Assembly: GCA_040878005.1 (NCBI GenBank)
Contig: JBBDMW010000052.1
Coordinates: forward strand, 1-61,196
DNA length: 61,196 nucleotides
Direction of reading: 5' to 3'
Origin: JBBDMW01 sp040878005
GTDB lineage: Bacteria; Chloroflexota; Dehalococcoidia; Lucifugimonadales; Lucifugimonadaceae
Shown here piece after piece: positions 8,846 through 18,113 of the stretch (position 1 is its first letter; each line of letters begins with the position of its first letter). The position numbers and the translations under genes were made by a program. A model generated the notes under the pieces. The model was not told the origin of the DNA. It did no database searches and worked only from the letters and a program-made list of their open reading frames with translations.

Positions 8846-9058
8846 GTGCGGTTAAGCCGTGGCATGTTGGCCGGCGGAATGCTCGGCGCTGTCCTGGGCG
8901 TCGCATTCACCGTCCTTTCGTTGTTCCAGTACGACAGTGAACGAACCACGGTCGGGGAGGTGGTGGCTGTGGGCCTCCTGATCGGGGTGCCCATATCCAT
9001 GCTGGCAGGCGTTATCGGCGGATGGATCTGGGAGCTAATCTTCCGCCCCGGGCGGTGA
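8846..9058 (+). CDS. small two-helix membrane protein, unknown
   Basis: A 70-residue protein starting at GTG with GGAG nine bases upstream (8833-8836). It has two hydrophobic segments, about residues 7-27 (GMLAGGMLGAVLGVAFTVL) and 40-64 (VAVGLLIGVPISMLAGVIGG), separated by a short charged loop QYDSERTT. I do not recognise a family. It follows the acyltransferase by 22 bp and is probably co-transcribed with it. Ends 18 bp before the stop of a convergent small gene. Confidence 0.6.
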   Translation: MRLSRGMLAGGMLGAVLGVAFTVLSLFQYDSERTTVGEVVAVGLLIGVPISMLAGVIGGWIWELIFRPGR

Positions 9059-9076
9059 CTCCAACGCACCAGAGCA

Positions 9077-9271
9077 TCAAATCAGCGCAATTACCGCCAG
9101 TGTGGCCGCAGCAACGGTCGCCGCCAGGCTGCCGAAAGAAAACGGCAGACACCCCAGGCGCCTGGTCCTGGACCGCAACGAGCGGCCGCCAGATTTCCCG
9201 CCCGCGCCTCGACACTCTACGCATGTGCAGTAAGGCGGGTGATTGCCGCCCCTGTAACTACGCTCGTCCAT
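9077..9271 (-). CDS. small Cys-motif protein with C-terminal membrane anchor
   Basis: A 64-residue open frame with an N-terminal HPPYCTCVECRG motif, an Arg/Lys-rich middle and a hydrophobic C-terminal helix (about residues 43-64) ending almost at the last residue, as in tail-anchored proteins. The C-x-C-x2-C arrangement could bind zinc. The layout (Cys cluster, basic linker, tail anchor) looks protein-like rather than accidental, but the start lacks a good ribosome site, so it could still be a chance frame. Function unknown. It is convergent with the preceding small membrane protein gene. Confidence 0.45.
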   Translation of the reverse strand: MDERSYRGGNHPPYCTCVECRGAGGKSGGRSLRSRTRRLGCLPFSFGSLAATVAAATLAVIALI

Positions 9272-9542
9272 GTTCCTACTTCGCTAACCATTCATTTGCG
9301 CTCTACAAGCTTGCCACATTTATTGGATGCAGTGACGCTGGTATCCAGCCAATGTGTCGAGGTGAGCGCGTCAGTGAATGCTCGGCATCAGAACTGGATG
9401 ACAAGCAGGTACATGCAAGTAGAAATGTGGAAGCAGCGGTGGTTCGATGACGCCGTGTCGTATGACCTGTCGATTCATCTGCGTTTCACCACCGGAGGGC
9501 AACAACTGGTCCGGGCAGTGCAGCAAGGAACGAGGCTTGACA

Positions 9543-9944
9543 CTACGCGCAGCGGGCAGCAGCGAGCCTCGCCTTTTGTACGGCCCTCAGCGCCCAGTTG
9601 ACACACATTTCCACCTCGCCGGACTCCCAAGGCTTGGTGATGTAGTCCCTGACACCCAGTTGTACGGCAGTAACCAGGTTGTGGCGGTCGCTCTGCGCTG
9701 TGACCATTATCACGGCGATGCCCCTGGTGACTGCATCAGCCTTCAGCCTGCGAAGCGTTTCCAGGCCGTCCATCTCTGGCATCGCAATGTCGAGGAGGAC
9801 CACGTCTGGGTGGCTGGCGTGCGAGAGTTCAAGCGCTTTGTGGCCGCTCTCTGCTTCAAGTACCTCGTGGCCCTCATCCTCAAGGATGACCACCAGGGCT
9901 TCACGAATCTCATCTTGATCGTCAACTACCAGGATCCTGGACAT
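9543..9944 (-). CDS. single-domain response regulator (receiver only)
   Basis: A 133-residue CheY-like receiver. Acidic pocket residues are in RILVVDDQDE, the phosphoacceptor is D52 in VVLLDIAMPEMDG, and the conserved Thr and Lys are in VTAQ and YITKPW. No output domain follows, so it would act by protein contact, as CheY or Spo0F do. I chose the ATG at 9944 with GGTGAGG just upstream over a TTG four codons earlier. No histidine kinase is encoded nearby. The Trp after the conserved KP is unusual but tolerated. Confidence 0.88.
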   Translation of the reverse strand: MSRILVVDDQDEIREALVVILEDEGHEVLEAESGHKALELSHASHPDVVLLDIAMPEMDGLETLRRLKADAVTRGIAVIMVTAQSDRHNLVTAVQLGVRDYITKPWESGEVEMCVNWALRAVQKARLAAARCA

Positions 9945-10197
9945 TCGCCTCACCAAGGTTAGAGGATTGGGTCGCCACGCTTTGACTGTCAGCGGGTCGT
10001 CCCATAATTTTGAAACACCGAACCTGTTTTCATGCGTCTGGCAGGTGTGATTTTGGTGTGCGCATCAACTGCGACATGAATATTTGACGATTGATCCTGC
10101 AGATGCATACCATGCCGCCGGGCTAGCTCTACATAAACAAGATACATATGCGGGCGCTTGCGTCGCCTGACAGGTTAACGCGTCACTTCAACTACGA

Positions 10198-11724
10198 ATG
10201 TTTGCAAAGACTAGAACATGCGCGATTGTGGGCCTCAACGGCGTTGTTGTAGAGGTTGAAGTAGACATATCCCCCGGCCTGCCAGCGTTCCATATGGTGG
10301 GATTGCCTGATACAGCGGTACAGGAGTCAAGGGAGCGCGTGCGTGCGGCCATCCGCAATTCTGGCGTCGAGTTCCCCATGCGCCGCATAGCCGTGAGCCT
10401 GGCCCCCGCGGACCTGAAGAAATCCGGGCCGTCCTACGACCTTCCGATAGCTATCGGCATATTGTTGAGCAGCGGCCAGATTCCGGACAGGCTCGATGGG
10501 GTGCTGCTGCTGGGTGAACTGGCGTTGGATGGGACTCTGCGGCCAACTCAGGGAATCCTGCCCATGGTGGCTGTCGGCAGGGCGCAGGGATTCAAGACTG
10601 CCTTTGTCCCATCACGAAACGCATCCGAGGCGGCCCTGGTGGCAGGAGTTGAGGTTATCGCCGTTGATGACCTGTCACAGTTGGTCGCCCACTTCCGCAG
10701 CGAGAAAGAAATTGAACAATTCGAGCCACCTGAAGACGCCGGCGACGATGTCGCAAAGCCGGATCGGCGCACAGCAGACCTGTCGGATGTGAGGGGCCAG
10801 GAGCATGCGAAGCGCGCAGTAGAAGTAGCGGCTGCCGGTGGTCACAATCTGCTCATGATGGGCCCACCTGGCTCAGGGAAGACCTTGCTGGCCAGGTGCC
10901 TGCCGTCAGTGCTGCCGCCCATGACCCCGGATGAAGCCTTGGACGTCACCACGATCTACAGCGTGGCTGGATTGTTGCCATCAGGCAGCCCATTGATCAG
11001 TTCCCGTCCATTTAGATCGCCGCACTACACGATCTCCAACGCCGGACTCGTGGGCGGAGGGGCTACTCCAAGACCCGGTGAAATTACCCTGAGTCACAGG
11101 GGAGTGTTGTTTCTGGACGAATTGCCTGAATTTGGCCATTCGTCGCTCGAAGTGCTGAGGCAGCCCCTGGAAGACAAGGTGGTCACGATCAGCCGGGCGC
11201 AGGGCACAGTGACGTTCCCTGCGAATTTCATGATGGTTGGAGCGATGAACCCGTGTCCTTGTGGATACCACGGCGACCCGGAGAAAACCTGCACGTGTTC
11301 TCTCCCCGCTGTATCCCGGTATCAACGCCGAATTTCTGGACCATTGCTGGACCGGATGGATATATTTGTAGATGTGCCCCGAGTGGAATATGAAAAGCTG
11401 GTCCAGCCTTCTGGTGACGAAGGTTCGGCCACAGTTCGCGATCGCATTAACCACGCTCGGGGCCTCCAGCGGTCGCGGTTCGGCGAAGACAGTATGATTT
11501 GCAACGCTGAAATGGGGCCGGTCGAAGTGTGGGACTACTGCCAGGTTGAAGATGCTGCCAAGTCGCTACTTCAGACAGCCATGAACCAGCTAAGCCTTTC
11601 AGCTCGCGGTTTCCACCGAGTGCTTAAGGTCGCCCGAACCATTGCTGACCTGGCGCAATCAGAACAGATCGTCACTGCTCACCTCGCCGAAGCGTTACAG
11701 TATCGTCCCCGCGTCATCACATAG
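10198..11724 (+). CDS. comM: YifB/ComM family Mg-chelatase-like AAA ATPase
   Basis: A 508-residue protein with the three-part architecture of ComM/YifB. The N-terminal ChlI-like domain begins MFAKTRTCAIVGLNGVVVEV and contains GLPDTAVQESRERVRAA. The AAA domain has Walker A GPPGSGKT near residue 221 and Walker B VLFLDELPEF near 304. The C-terminal Mg-chelatase domain includes MNPCPCGYHGDP with a cysteine cluster. ComM is a hexameric helicase that promotes branch migration during natural transformation, acting in the cytoplasm on recombination intermediates. Length and start match the family. It stands alone with 250 bp of free upstream sequence. Confidence 0.93.
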   Translation: MFAKTRTCAIVGLNGVVVEVEVDISPGLPAFHMVGLPDTAVQESRERVRAAIRNSGVEFPMRRIAVSLAPADLKKSGPSYDLPIAIGILLSSGQIPDRLDGVLLLGELALDGTLRPTQGILPMVAVGRAQGFKTAFVPSRNASEAALVAGVEVIAVDDLSQLVAHFRSEKEIEQFEPPEDAGDDVAKPDRRTADLSDVRGQEHAKRAVEVAAAGGHNLLMMGPPGSGKTLLARCLPSVLPPMTPDEALDVTTIYSVAGLLPSGSPLISSRPFRSPHYTISNAGLVGGGATPRPGEITLSHRGVLFLDELPEFGHSSLEVLRQPLEDKVVTISRAQGTVTFPANFMMVGAMNPCPCGYHGDPEKTCTCSLPAVSRYQRRISGPLLDRMDIFVDVPRVEYEKLVQPSGDEGSATVRDRINHARGLQRSRFGEDSMICNAEMGPVEVWDYCQVEDAAKSLLQTAMNQLSLSARGFHRVLKVARTIADLAQSEQIVTAHLAEALQYRPRVIT

Positions 11725-11842
11725 GCTGCGCACACCAGCCGCACCGGTATCCCTCGTCGCCTGGACCTCGTTAATCTCCAGGTCGAGAACACCGCCGGTC
11801 TCTCTGGTTGCTCGGCAATAATTTAAGGTACACGCCTACCCA

Positions 11843-12994
11843 TTGCTCATAACAAATTCAAAAAGCCTCACCCAATTCTGCAGTGATTTGAGCGGGGCGC
11901 CATACGTATCCGTAGATACAGAATTCATTCGCGAAAAGACGTACTGGCCTACGCTATGCCTGATCCAGCTTGCCTATGATGGTCAGTCCGCTGCAGTCGA
12001 TCCCCTCGCACCTGGAATCGACCTGGCACCCTTGCTGGACCTTATGGACGACGCTGCTGTCCTAAAGGTGTTCCACTCTGCCTCGCAGGACATGGCCGTA
12101 TTCCATAACTTGTGGGGTCGGCTGCCATCACCGATCTTTGACACGCAGGTGGCTGCCATGGTCTGCGGGCACGGCGAGCAGCCGGCTTACGCAACACTTG
12201 TATCCAGCATTACCGGAGTGCAGTTGGACAAGGGCGCCCAAATGACAGACTGGTCGCTCCGTCCGCTCAGCGACCGGCAAATCGAATACGCGTTGAGCGA
12301 TGTCACCCATCTCTGCACCATCTATGAACAACTGTCTGGACAACTGGAACAGACTTGCAGGGTCAGTTGGTTGAAGGAAGAGATGCAGTCGCTGACCGAT
12401 GAGGCAACGTACACGGTGGACCCGCGCGAGCAGTGGCAGCGAATCCGTATTCGGCGCCCAAGGCGGCGGGCGTTGGCCGTATTACGGGAAGTCGCTGCCT
12501 GGCGCGAGGAAACGGCGCAACACCGGAATCTCCCGCGTAACTGGGTGATCCGTGACGAAGCCCTGGCGGAAATCGCCGCCAACCCACCGCGAAATGCCGA
12601 AGATTTGGAACGAGTCCGTGGCGTTCAGCCGCGGGTAGCTCACGGCAAAGATGGCGCGGCAATTATTGCCGCCGTCAAACAGGCCATGGAGTTGCCGGAC
12701 GAAGAGTGCCCTCAATTACCTCCTCGCCAGGTGCCGCTTGAAGGGCATGAAACAATGGTAGCGCTGCTCCAGGCGCTTCTGAAGTTGCGATGTGAGGCCC
12801 ATGGCGTGGCCCAGAAGCTTGTGGCCAACCGCCGCGACTTGGATGTCATCGCAACTTCGGACAACCCACAAGTCATGGCGATGAGGGGATGGCGACGAGA
12901 AATATTCGGCGCTGACGCTCTTGCGCTCAAGGAAGGCAAGCTTGCGCTGACTGGCAGCGGCGCCGGCGTGGACGCCATTCGGGTATCAGAATAG
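11843..12994 (+). CDS. rnd: ribonuclease D
   Basis: A 383-residue DEDD-type 3'-5' exoribonuclease. ExoI motif is VSVDTEFIREKTYWP (D and E metal ligands), ExoII VFHSASQDM, and ExoIII with the DEDDy tyrosine in YALSDVTHL. An HRDC domain follows with WREETAQHRNLPRNWVIRDE, and a second helical region extends to the end, as in RNase D (about 375 residues in E. coli). It trims tRNA and other RNA 3' ends. The start is a TTG, because no ATG lies between it and motif I. It is 118 bp after comM and likely has its own expression signals. Confidence 0.9.
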   Translation: MLITNSKSLTQFCSDLSGAPYVSVDTEFIREKTYWPTLCLIQLAYDGQSAAVDPLAPGIDLAPLLDLMDDAAVLKVFHSASQDMAVFHNLWGRLPSPIFDTQVAAMVCGHGEQPAYATLVSSITGVQLDKGAQMTDWSLRPLSDRQIEYALSDVTHLCTIYEQLSGQLEQTCRVSWLKEEMQSLTDEATYTVDPREQWQRIRIRRPRRRALAVLREVAAWREETAQHRNLPRNWVIRDEALAEIAANPPRNAEDLERVRGVQPRVAHGKDGAAIIAAVKQAMELPDEECPQLPPRQVPLEGHETMVALLQALLKLRCEAHGVAQKLVANRRDLDVIATSDNPQVMAMRGWRREIFGADALALKEGKLALTGSGAGVDAIRVSE

Positions 12995-13075
12995 GTTGGT
13001 GAGTCCGGGTCTATCGGCGACTGGTTTACCTTTCAGTTCGTCTCATACGCCGTTCTCCACTTGAGGAGCAAATCT

Positions 13076-14272
13076 ATGGGCACAGCGCTGAAACGAGACG
13101 TCTTCATAGCAGGCGCTGCAAGAACGCCCATCGGCAAGTTTGGCGGCGGCCTGTCGTCAACGGCAGCTACCAGGCTGGGTTCGACCGCCCTGAGCGCCGC
13201 TATAGAACGATCAGCGTTTGAACCTGGCCATGTCGGCTACACGATCATGGGCAACGTGTTGTCCGCCGGCCTAGGGCAGACACCAGCGCGGCAGGCAGCA
13301 ATTGGCGCGGGCATTCCGGACACCGCCTCAGCTCTAACCATCAACAAGGCATGCGCCTCTGGTATAGCCGCAGTCGTACTGGCAGCTCAGGCCATTCAGC
13401 TTGAAGAGGCGGACGTTGTGGCTGCGGGTGGCATGGAAAACATGAGCGCAGCGCCACACCTCTTGCAGAACAGCCGCACGGGCCAACGCCTCGGCGATGC
13501 GAAGCTCATTGATTCCATGCTGCACGACGGCCTTTGGTGTCCGTTCGAGAGCCGTCACATGGGTGGGTCTGCGGAAGCTATATCCCGCAAATATGACGTC
13601 ACCAGGGACGAGCAGGACGAATTTGCAGCGCGAAGCCACAACCTTGCTGCCGCTGCGATGTCTGAAGGCTGGTTCAGAGAAGAAATAGCGTCGGTGGAGG
13701 TCACGGACCGGAAAGGGCAGGTATCACTTTTAGAGAACGACGAAGGGCCTAGAATAGGTATTGACGCTGATTCACTGGCCCGGTTGCCGCCAGCCTTTCC
13801 CCCCGGACAGACGGTTACAGCCGGCAACGCCTCTCAGATCAGCGACGGTGCAGCCGCAGTAGTAGTGGCGTCCGCCAACGCGGTTCGCCAAAGGAGCATC
13901 CAGCCATTGGCCCGCATCACGGGCTATGCGCACGCAGCGAATGAGCCGGGAATGTTGTTCGACGCTCCCCGCCTGGCTATTCGGAAACTTCTCGACAAGA
14001 CAGGCGATTCAATCAACGACTTTGACCTCATCGAGGTAAACGAGGCCTTTGCTGCACAAGCCCTCGCCAACGGCAAAGCGCTGGGCTGGGACTGGGACCG
14101 CGTGAATACACGCGGCGGGGCCATTGCTCTTGGTCACCCGATAGGCGCAAGCGGGGCACGAATCCTGGTCACACTTATCTACAGCCTACGCCGTTCGGCA
14201 ACCCACAAAGGCTTGGCTGTGATATGTCACGCCGGCGGCGGAGCCGTTGCCATGAGCATTGAATTGACTTAA
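13076..14272 (+). CDS. acetyl-CoA acetyltransferase (thiolase)
   Basis: A 398-residue thiolase. The nucleophile is C93 in INKACASGIAAV; the other active-site motifs are NEAFAAQAL, the catalytic histidine in GGAIALGHPIGASGARI and the second cysteine in CHAGGGAVAMSIE. The last motif is usually C-x-GGGxG, and here HA replaces the common IG, a minor variant. It either condenses two acetyl-CoA or cleaves acetoacetyl-CoA. I placed the start at the ATG with GAGGAG seven bases upstream rather than the TTG at 13061. It stands alone, so biosynthetic and degradative roles cannot be separated. Confidence 0.92.
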   Translation: MGTALKRDVFIAGAARTPIGKFGGGLSSTAATRLGSTALSAAIERSAFEPGHVGYTIMGNVLSAGLGQTPARQAAIGAGIPDTASALTINKACASGIAAVVLAAQAIQLEEADVVAAGGMENMSAAPHLLQNSRTGQRLGDAKLIDSMLHDGLWCPFESRHMGGSAEAISRKYDVTRDEQDEFAARSHNLAAAAMSEGWFREEIASVEVTDRKGQVSLLENDEGPRIGIDADSLARLPPAFPPGQTVTAGNASQISDGAAAVVVASANAVRQRSIQPLARITGYAHAANEPGMLFDAPRLAIRKLLDKTGDSINDFDLIEVNEAFAAQALANGKALGWDWDRVNTRGGAIALGHPIGASGARILVTLIYSLRRSATHKGLAVICHAGGGAVAMSIELT

Positions 14273-14279
14273 GCCAGCA

Positions 14280-14735
14280 TCACCGCACTATCACTGTCCC
14301 AGTCATGTCAGGGTGCAGTGCACAGATATAGTCGAACGTGCCTGGTGTGTCGAATACGTGAGATCCGCTGTCACCGGTCGTTATGTTATCCGTATCAAAA
14401 ACGTCGTTTAGAGTCGCTGTGTGCGGAACATCGTCCTGATTGGTCCATTCAACTCTGGTGCCGGGATCCACGGTGAGCGTCGCTGGTGAAAAAGCGAACT
14501 GAGCGATACTGACCCTGACCACTTCAGAAGCGTCAGGTGCGGTTGAGGTGGCCGTCGGCTGAGATGTCGCCTGGGTGGGTGTGGCCTCGGAAGAGGCTGC
14601 CTCGGTTGGTGTAGGGTCTACAGGAACGATTTGGGTCGGGGTTGCCTGAACGTCGTTGCCGTTGCAGGCTATGCCAATGGCAATCACGCCCAAAGATCCC
14701 AAGGCTGCTATGCGACGAAATTGGAAAGCCCACAT
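14280..14735 (-). CDS. cupredoxin-like lipoprotein (type I copper)
   Basis: A 151-residue secreted protein. Residues 9-23 form a hydrophobic signal followed by the lipobox IGIAC, predicting a lipidated C24. A Thr/Pro/Ser-rich linker (about 30-65) leads to a plastocyanin-like domain with the copper ligands His in DDVPHTAT, then Cys, His and Met in YICALHPDMTG. It should carry electrons outside the membrane, or act as a simple copper-binding protein. The ATG at 14735 has GGAGA eight bases upstream, better than the codon at 14783. It converges with the thiolase gene (7 bp gap). Confidence 0.88.
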   Translation of the reverse strand: MWAFQFRRIAALGSLGVIAIGIACNGNDVQATPTQIVPVDPTPTEAASSEATPTQATSQPTATSTAPDASEVVRVSIAQFAFSPATLTVDPGTRVEWTNQDDVPHTATLNDVFDTDNITTGDSGSHVFDTPGTFDYICALHPDMTGTVIVR

Positions 14736-14851
14736 TGCACTGTCTCCGTTTCCCGTATACCTGCTCGGTATGATCTCCGGCATTACGCTGGAGTACGACC
14801 ATTTTTGACAAAGAGTTCACTGGCCGTCGGCGATAAAACTGGAGCAACAGC

Positions 14852-15373
14852 ATGTCAATGGACATAGACAACATGAGCGTCCTGGACCGTCGTCGCATCG
14901 AGGCGATGGTACTGGGTCCCATGATCAGAGCATTTCAAGAAGAGATTGGCGTGGAACGTGCCAATGCCGTTGCCCGCCGGGTAATGACACAAATTGCCCA
15001 GAAGCAGGGTGCTGAGTTCGCCGATCGCATTGGAAGGGGGGACCTGGAATCATTCGCCAAAAACAAGGATGCCTGGCGGCGGAATGGCGCCTTGCAAATT
15101 AAGGTTCTCAGCAGTTCAAAGGGTGAGTACGCTTTCGATGTGACTCGTTGCCGATATGCCGAGATGTACCGGGAACTGGGATACGGTGACCTTGGTGAGA
15201 TATTCTCTTGCACACGCGACTTCGAGTTTTCCCGCGGGTTCAACCCTGATGTGACACTCACCCGAACTCAAACCATCATGAACGGGGCATCCCATTGCGA
15301 TTTCAGGTATCGTCTAACCTCAAACGATAACGAAGCCGGGGATGCTGACAAGAACGTAAAAGAAAATAGGTAG
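14852..15373 (+). CDS. ATC-hydrolase-like protein (L-2-amino-thiazoline-4-carboxylate hydrolase family)
   Basis: A 173-residue protein matching the pattern of the ATC hydrolase family: a helical first half (AMVLGPMIRAFQEEIG), then DVTRCRYAEMYRELGYGDLG, FSCTRDFEFSRGFNPDV and the ending ASHCDFRYRL. Founding members hydrolyse L-2-amino-thiazoline-4-carboxylate to N-carbamoyl-cysteine in Pseudomonas, but most family members are untested, and a general hydrolase or redox role through the conserved Cys residues is equally possible. The start (ATG 14852) has a GGAG-like site in CTGGAGC. It diverges from the cupredoxin gene. Confidence 0.75.
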   Translation: MSMDIDNMSVLDRRRIEAMVLGPMIRAFQEEIGVERANAVARRVMTQIAQKQGAEFADRIGRGDLESFAKNKDAWRRNGALQIKVLSSSKGEYAFDVTRCRYAEMYRELGYGDLGEIFSCTRDFEFSRGFNPDVTLTRTQTIMNGASHCDFRYRLTSNDNEAGDADKNVKENR

Positions 15374-15489
15374 AGACGAAACTGACACTGGACGTTGTGC
15401 AGCGCCCAAGGCCTCAGGGCTGGTGGCTACCGGCACAACAGCAGGTTTGCGATAACAAATTGCAGTCTGCCCCTTCTGGAACCTGAACA

Positions 15490-15936
15490 TTGATTCAACT
15501 AAAATGCCCTCACCATTCACAAACCCTGGAGGACTCTACCACTGCGGGCGAGCCATCACTGCGCTGCTCGACTTGTAAGGGAGCCTGGGTTCCATCTGAG
15601 ACCCTGGACGCTATTGAAGACCGTGCCTTCGACCAGGAGTTGGTCAAAGGGCAGCGGCGCTATGGCGAGCATCCTACCGAATTGCCCTGCCCACACTGTG
15701 GTGACAAGATGAGCCGGTTCAGGTATCGCGGATACAGCTTGGAACTGGATGCGTGTCCGAGGGGCGCTGGCTTCTGGTTGGAGCATGGAGAGGATCGAGA
15801 TATTCAGACCGTTATGAAACGGCGTGCGTCCAATTTGCGGAGGGCCGGCTTTGCACAGAAGCAGTGGAATCGCGTCAGACGAGGCGGAAAGAGCGGTTCG
15901 CTACTGGATCGCCTTAAAGACCTCTTTTCCCGTTAA
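15490..15936 (+). CDS. zinc-ribbon protein, zf-TFIIB type
   Basis: A 148-residue protein with two zinc-ribbon halves: C-P-x-H followed by LRCSTCKGAWV, then LPCPHCGDKMSRF with DACPRGAGFWLE. This pattern (CPxC, then C-x2-GxW) is the bacterial TFIIB-type zinc finger found in small proteins of unknown role. In the second ribbon the usual final CxxC is reduced to CPRGAGF, so one ligand seems lost. The C-terminal 45 residues are basic. The start is TTG, and its ribosome site is poor. Confidence 0.7.
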   Translation: MIQLKCPHHSQTLEDSTTAGEPSLRCSTCKGAWVPSETLDAIEDRAFDQELVKGQRRYGEHPTELPCPHCGDKMSRFRYRGYSLELDACPRGAGFWLEHGEDRDIQTVMKRRASNLRRAGFAQKQWNRVRRGGKSGSLLDRLKDLFSR

Positions 15937-15963
15937 CCTCCGCAACCGATCATCTGCCATTGC

Positions 15964-16554
15964 ATGGAGAACCGCCGAATGTTCGAATCTAACCGTGAGA
16001 AGAATGCTGAGATCACACTCTGCATATTCCCACATCTAAAAGAATTCCTTGCCATAGATGCCCGCGATATTCTGCCAGAAGGGCCGGTTGTGCGGTCATT
16101 GACCATCGACCAGGTGCTGGATGAGGAGTTCATGGCAGGGGTAGAGGCAGACTTCTCGAAGATAATGCGCCGCGAAGACCTTGGCTTCCTGGGGCTCATG
16201 GGCATGCCGCAGGAGATTGAGGCTCTGATTCGCACTCATGCGTTGCGAAAGGTTGTCGAGTATCTGACTGAAGGACTTGAAGAAGCTTCGTCTGAGACAG
16301 TTGGAAGCGTGGGTGTCCTGTTCTTCACAGGGCAAATGCTCAACCTGGAGCGAGATCAGTTTGAACAAGCCACGCGCGAGCTGTTTGGACAGCACCTGAC
16401 TCCTGGTCAGATTGATGAGTTGGTAGAAAAACTGGATGAGCTTATCGATGCTGAGCGAACTGCGGAGAAGGCCGTCAACAAGTCCGATATCGCCAGGCTA
16501 ATTACGGGCGATGGCGGTCCATACGTGACAATATGGGAGAATGAAGGAGACTGA
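15964..16554 (+). CDS. conserved-looking hypothetical protein, acidic and helical
   Basis: A 196-residue soluble protein that I do not recognise. It is rich in Glu and Asp, with predicted long helices (QFEQATRELFGQHLTPGQIDELVEKLDELI region near residues 140-175), no signal peptide and no membrane segment. It starts 27 bp after the zinc-ribbon gene and may share its transcript. An ATG six codons into the frame (15979) could be an alternative start. No function is proposed. Confidence 0.65.
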   Translation: MENRRMFESNREKNAEITLCIFPHLKEFLAIDARDILPEGPVVRSLTIDQVLDEEFMAGVEADFSKIMRREDLGFLGLMGMPQEIEALIRTHALRKVVEYLTEGLEEASSETVGSVGVLFFTGQMLNLERDQFEQATRELFGQHLTPGQIDELVEKLDELIDAERTAEKAVNKSDIARLITGDGGPYVTIWENEGD

Positions 16555-16677
16555 CATTGCGAGTGCAGTTGCGCAGGTCATAGTGCTGTGTAGAATCGAC
16601 CAGCATTATATTTTTCTTAGACTCCGCATTGCACCCAAACTGCCACCCTGCGGCAGGTATCCCATCGGCCAATTCGT

Positions 16678-18108
16678 TTGAACGATTCTTTCCTTAGAGA
16701 ACTGTTTGGGTCGCCCGAAGAAGGGACCTTCCTGGCATGGCTGGCTGACGGCGGTCTGTGGGCGCTATTAATTGTCTTTGGCGCTGTCGCAATGTGGTTC
16801 CTAGTCAGGAGAGTCACTCAGCGGCGGATGCGTCGCGTCGATACCTCTGCTGCCGATCAAGAAGATGGCGACGGTATTCGCAGTGCCGCAGTGGCCGCCA
16901 ATAGGCTCCTAATCGGTATCCTGTCCGGGGTAATTCTCGCTGTCGCCGCTATTGCTGGCATTCTCATCGTCTTGGGGCCGAATACAGCTCCTTTCTTTGA
17001 CACCACACGTCAGGCCTGGGATCAAGTCGGTGAATGGTTACTGACTCACGGCACGCGCATTCTGCTGGTCCTGGGCATTGGCTGGGTCGCCTCACGGGTG
17101 GCTCGACGTATCATCCCTCGGGTCATTACTTCCTTTACGGTGGGTCAGACTGCGGCGGCAGATCACGACGAGGCGGTAAAGCGTGCGGCCACGCTGACTG
17201 TCGTCCTGATGAGCGCAGCGAACACCGTCATCATCATCATTGTGCTATTCACGGTCCTGGATTTGCTCGCTGTGCCTGTCGGGCCCGTACTTGGTGGTCT
17301 TGGGATTGCGGGAATCGCCGTCGGGTTCGGCGCACAGCACCTGGTGCGTGACCTCATCACCGGTCTCTTCATTCTTGCCGAGAACCAGTACAGGCAGGGA
17401 GATGTTGTCGAGGTTGCGGGTATGTCCGGCCTTGTTGAGTCGATCAACCTGCGCCGAACCGTTCTACGAGACCTTGACGGCAAGGTGCACGTTATCCCTC
17501 ACGGAGAGGTATCCATCACCACCAATTTCACCAAGCAATGGTCCAGGGTTCACATGGACATAGGTGTGGCATACAAGGAGAACATGGACCACGTTTTCCG
17601 CATTCTTAACCAGATCGGCGAGGAATTGGCCGCAGATCCGCATTTCGGTTTGTTGATCATCGATCCTCCAAAAGTGCTGCGCCTCAACTCGTTCGACGAC
17701 TCATCGCTCACCATCAAGATGCTTGGCGTGTGCAAGCCCATGACTCAGTGGGAGATCATGGGCGAGATGAGGAAACGCATCAAGGAAACCTTCGACCGTG
17801 AAGGTATAGAGATTCCGTTCCCGCATCGCACGATCTACTGGGGTGCAGACCAGGTCAGGCTGCCGTGGGACCAGGCCTCCGGGCCGAAGAGCCCTGATCA
17901 GCCAACGGCTGATGACTTCATGCCACCGTCCCAGATGACACCAGAGGAGCGGGAAAAGATGCTGGCTGAGATGGCTCTTACGGCGGCGGCAATGAGAGAC
18001 CGGGTGGAGTCGAGACAGGCGAACCAGGAGCCGGGCAGTAGTGAAGGTCCTGTAAGCTCGGATCAGTCGCGGATAATTGCTGACACCGAGAGGCTGCCGG
18101 ACGACTGA
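16678..18108 (+). CDS. MscS-family mechanosensitive channel
   Basis: A 476-residue small-conductance channel. Hydrophobic segments occur at about residues 25-45, 77-100, 120-140, 165-200 and the pore helix 205-235. The pore helix carries the signature GLGIAGIAVGFGAQHLVRDL, then LAENQYRQGDVVEV at the start of the beta domain. The C-terminal third includes the MscS mixed alpha/beta domain (VHVIPHGEVSITTNFTK) and ends in a long hydrophilic tail. It would release solutes on hypo-osmotic shock. The start is TTG; no ATG lies before the first membrane helix. It converges with the next gene (5 bp between stops). Confidence 0.9.
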   Translation: MNDSFLRELFGSPEEGTFLAWLADGGLWALLIVFGAVAMWFLVRRVTQRRMRRVDTSAADQEDGDGIRSAAVAANRLLIGILSGVILAVAAIAGILIVLGPNTAPFFDTTRQAWDQVGEWLLTHGTRILLVLGIGWVASRVARRIIPRVITSFTVGQTAAADHDEAVKRAATLTVVLMSAANTVIIIIVLFTVLDLLAVPVGPVLGGLGIAGIAVGFGAQHLVRDLITGLFILAENQYRQGDVVEVAGMSGLVESINLRRTVLRDLDGKVHVIPHGEVSITTNFTKQWSRVHMDIGVAYKENMDHVFRILNQIGEELAADPHFGLLIIDPPKVLRLNSFDDSSLTIKMLGVCKPMTQWEIMGEMRKRIKETFDREGIEIPFPHRTIYWGADQVRLPWDQASGPKSPDQPTADDFMPPSQMTPEEREKMLAEMALTAAAMRDRVESRQANQEPGSSEGPVSSDQSRIIADTERLPDD

Positions 18109-18113
18109 AGAAG

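Noticed and set aside
9239..9601. 120-residue frame between two minus-strand genes
   Set aside because: It overlaps both neighbours and shows no coding pattern or known motif.
15964..16000. GTTCGAATC resembling a tRNA T-loop
   Set aside because: No matching acceptor, D or anticodon arm upstream at tRNA spacing; it is the start of a coding frame.
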